In this document: positions 63,390 through 64,000 of the stretch, piece by piece
How positions within the stretch are numbered: position 1 is the first letter of the stretch
Layout of the letters: each line of letters opens with the position of its first letter
Source: a virus
Length of the DNA: 64,000 nucleotides
IMG/VR virus record: IMGVR_UViG_3300006802_000087
Span: 1-64,000 of that record
Direction: 5' to 3' (one strand)
Program-made: the position numbers and the translations under genes
Notes under the pieces: generated by a model
What the model saw: the letters and a program-made list of their open reading frames with translations, nothing else
Told to the model about the DNA's origin: nothing
The model's database searches: none

Positions 63390-64000
63390 ATGAAACTTAA
63401 CGTTAAAATCGAAGATATCGCTTTTGGTACTTCAATCCAAGATATCGCTGTACCGGCTCTCCTTCAAAAGCGCATTCCTAGTGGCCTCGGCTTCTTTGAT
63501 TATGCACTCGGCGGGAAAGGCTTTACTCCCTCTCTCTGCGGTCTCTTTACTGGAACACCCGGAGCAGGCAAAACTACAATGATGCTCACTCTGGCTAATG
63601 CACTCCAAGGACATGGAGCTCAGGTGATCTTCAACACGGCAGAGGAATCGCTCTATCAGGTAAAGATGACAGCCAATCGACTTAAACTCCGTCATCCATT
63701 CTGTGTCGGCGGTGAGTCTAATGTTCCTAGCCTCCTCAAAGGCTGCGATACAGTGCGCGAGGCTCATCCCGATCGCCCCTTCTTCCTCATCGTCGACTCT
63801 CTGCAATGTATGGATGACGGGCACTTCAACAGCGGTCGTATCACCACAGCAACAGCAGAACGCAGTCTGGCCCAACTCACCTCATATGCCAAGGAAAACG
63901 GGTGCAATGTGCTGGTCATCGGGCAGGTAAACAAGGACGGCAAGATGTCGGGATCGAATAAGCTCAAGCACATGGTGGATATGCACATTCACCTCTCTGT
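63390..64000 (+). CDS. RadA/KaiC-like RecA-fold ATPase, copy 2 (3' partial)
   Basis: Open to the window end from ATG 63390 (CAAGGA upstream); at least 203 residues. KLNVKIEDIAFGTSIQDIAVP, Walker A GTPGAGKTTMMLTLANAL, FNTAEESLYQVKMTANRLKLRH, FFLIVDSLQCMDDG, VIGQVNKDGKMSGSNKLKHMVD. It is collinear with the 44116 protein and most residues match. Its codons are far richer in G+C at third positions (CTC, GGC, ATC), unlike copy 1, suggesting separate origin or transfer rather than simple duplication. Probably the early-expressed paralogue, given its promoter type. Confidence 0.93.
   Translation, partial: MKLNVKIEDIAFGTSIQDIAVPALLQKRIPSGLGFFDYALGGKGFTPSLCGLFTGTPGAGKTTMMLTLANALQGHGAQVIFNTAEESLYQVKMTANRLKLRHPFCVGGESNVPSLLKGCDTVREAHPDRPFFLIVDSLQCMDDGHFNSGRITTATAERSLAQLTSYAKENGCNVLVIGQVNKDGKMSGSNKLKHMVDMHIHLS

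Noticed and set aside
50000-63400. Regularly recurring short sequences that could be mistaken for a CRISPR array
   Set aside because: The repeats are promoter plus leader sequences, spaced by genes of varying length, with SDs and start codons after them.
63432-63875. A 147-codon open frame on the minus strand with Cys-rich sequence
   Set aside because: It is the complement of the second RadA-like gene, whose plus-strand frame matches the 44116 protein motif for motif.

Overview
This window looks like part of a large lytic tailed phage genome, most like the large T4-like myoviruses of marine Gram-negative bacteria. Evidence for a virus: almost gap-free small genes with 1-29 bp overlaps, virion-type beta-rich proteins, a phage DNA ligase, ThyX, a tmRNA and a tRNA cluster, and dozens of small orphan genes each with its own promoter. 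No integrase, terminase, portal or major capsid gene is visible, so only a segment of the genome is shown. The host guess rests on four predicted lipoproteins and a Fur-box-like site, and is inference.

Layout. 1-3.9 kb: partial GroEL, Hsp20, a sigma-70 factor that stops before its region 4.2 helix-turn-helix, and a separate small HTH protein next door. 3.9-7.4 kb: small proteins, a membrane-anchored metzincin-like protease, and a two-gene leftward cassette (adhesin-like virion protein plus membrane protein). 7.4-10.5 kb: a complete two-component operon with two paralogous histidine kinases, one receiver protein and one coiled-coil membrane protein. 10.5-38.9 kb: the main accessory block. Here at least 13 otherwise unrelated proteins begin with a near-identical basic amphipathic peptide (consensus MKITRRQLRRLIxE), and others end in a similar peptide. 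It also holds a tmRNA, virion proteins, a Nudix hydrolase, a cysteine-synthase-like enzyme, a nucleotidyltransferase, a DinG-type helicase, PD-(D/E)XK nucleases, a covalent nucleotidyltransferase (ligase fold) and ThyX. 39-50 kb: DNA metabolism and housekeeping (DnaQ-type exonuclease, ATP-dependent ligase, RadA-like ATPase, DUF3310, GapR-like, thioredoxin, GIY-YIG), four tRNAs with structured spacers, and lipoproteins. 50-64 kb: a richer-GC early-type region of very small genes, with PRPP synthetase, a minimal PolX-like nucleotidyltransferase, a zincin, three copies of a structured RNA element, and a second RadA-like gene running off the end.

How it fits together. A uniform promoter, TGTAAC or close variant, exactly 16 nt, then TATAAT or TATACT, occurs at about 30 sites. 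It drives the tmRNA, the tRNAs, the sigma gene and nearly every early gene, and is often embedded in the 3' end of the upstream gene. The recurring terminal peptides almost all contain an (L/I)-x-E site. This is how T4 marks proteins for entry into the prohead and cleavage by its protease, so the tagged proteins (nuclease, peptidase, ParB-like, ligase-like and unknown) may be a cargo set carried in the capsid and injected with the DNA. That hypothesis is the most interesting new system suggested here.
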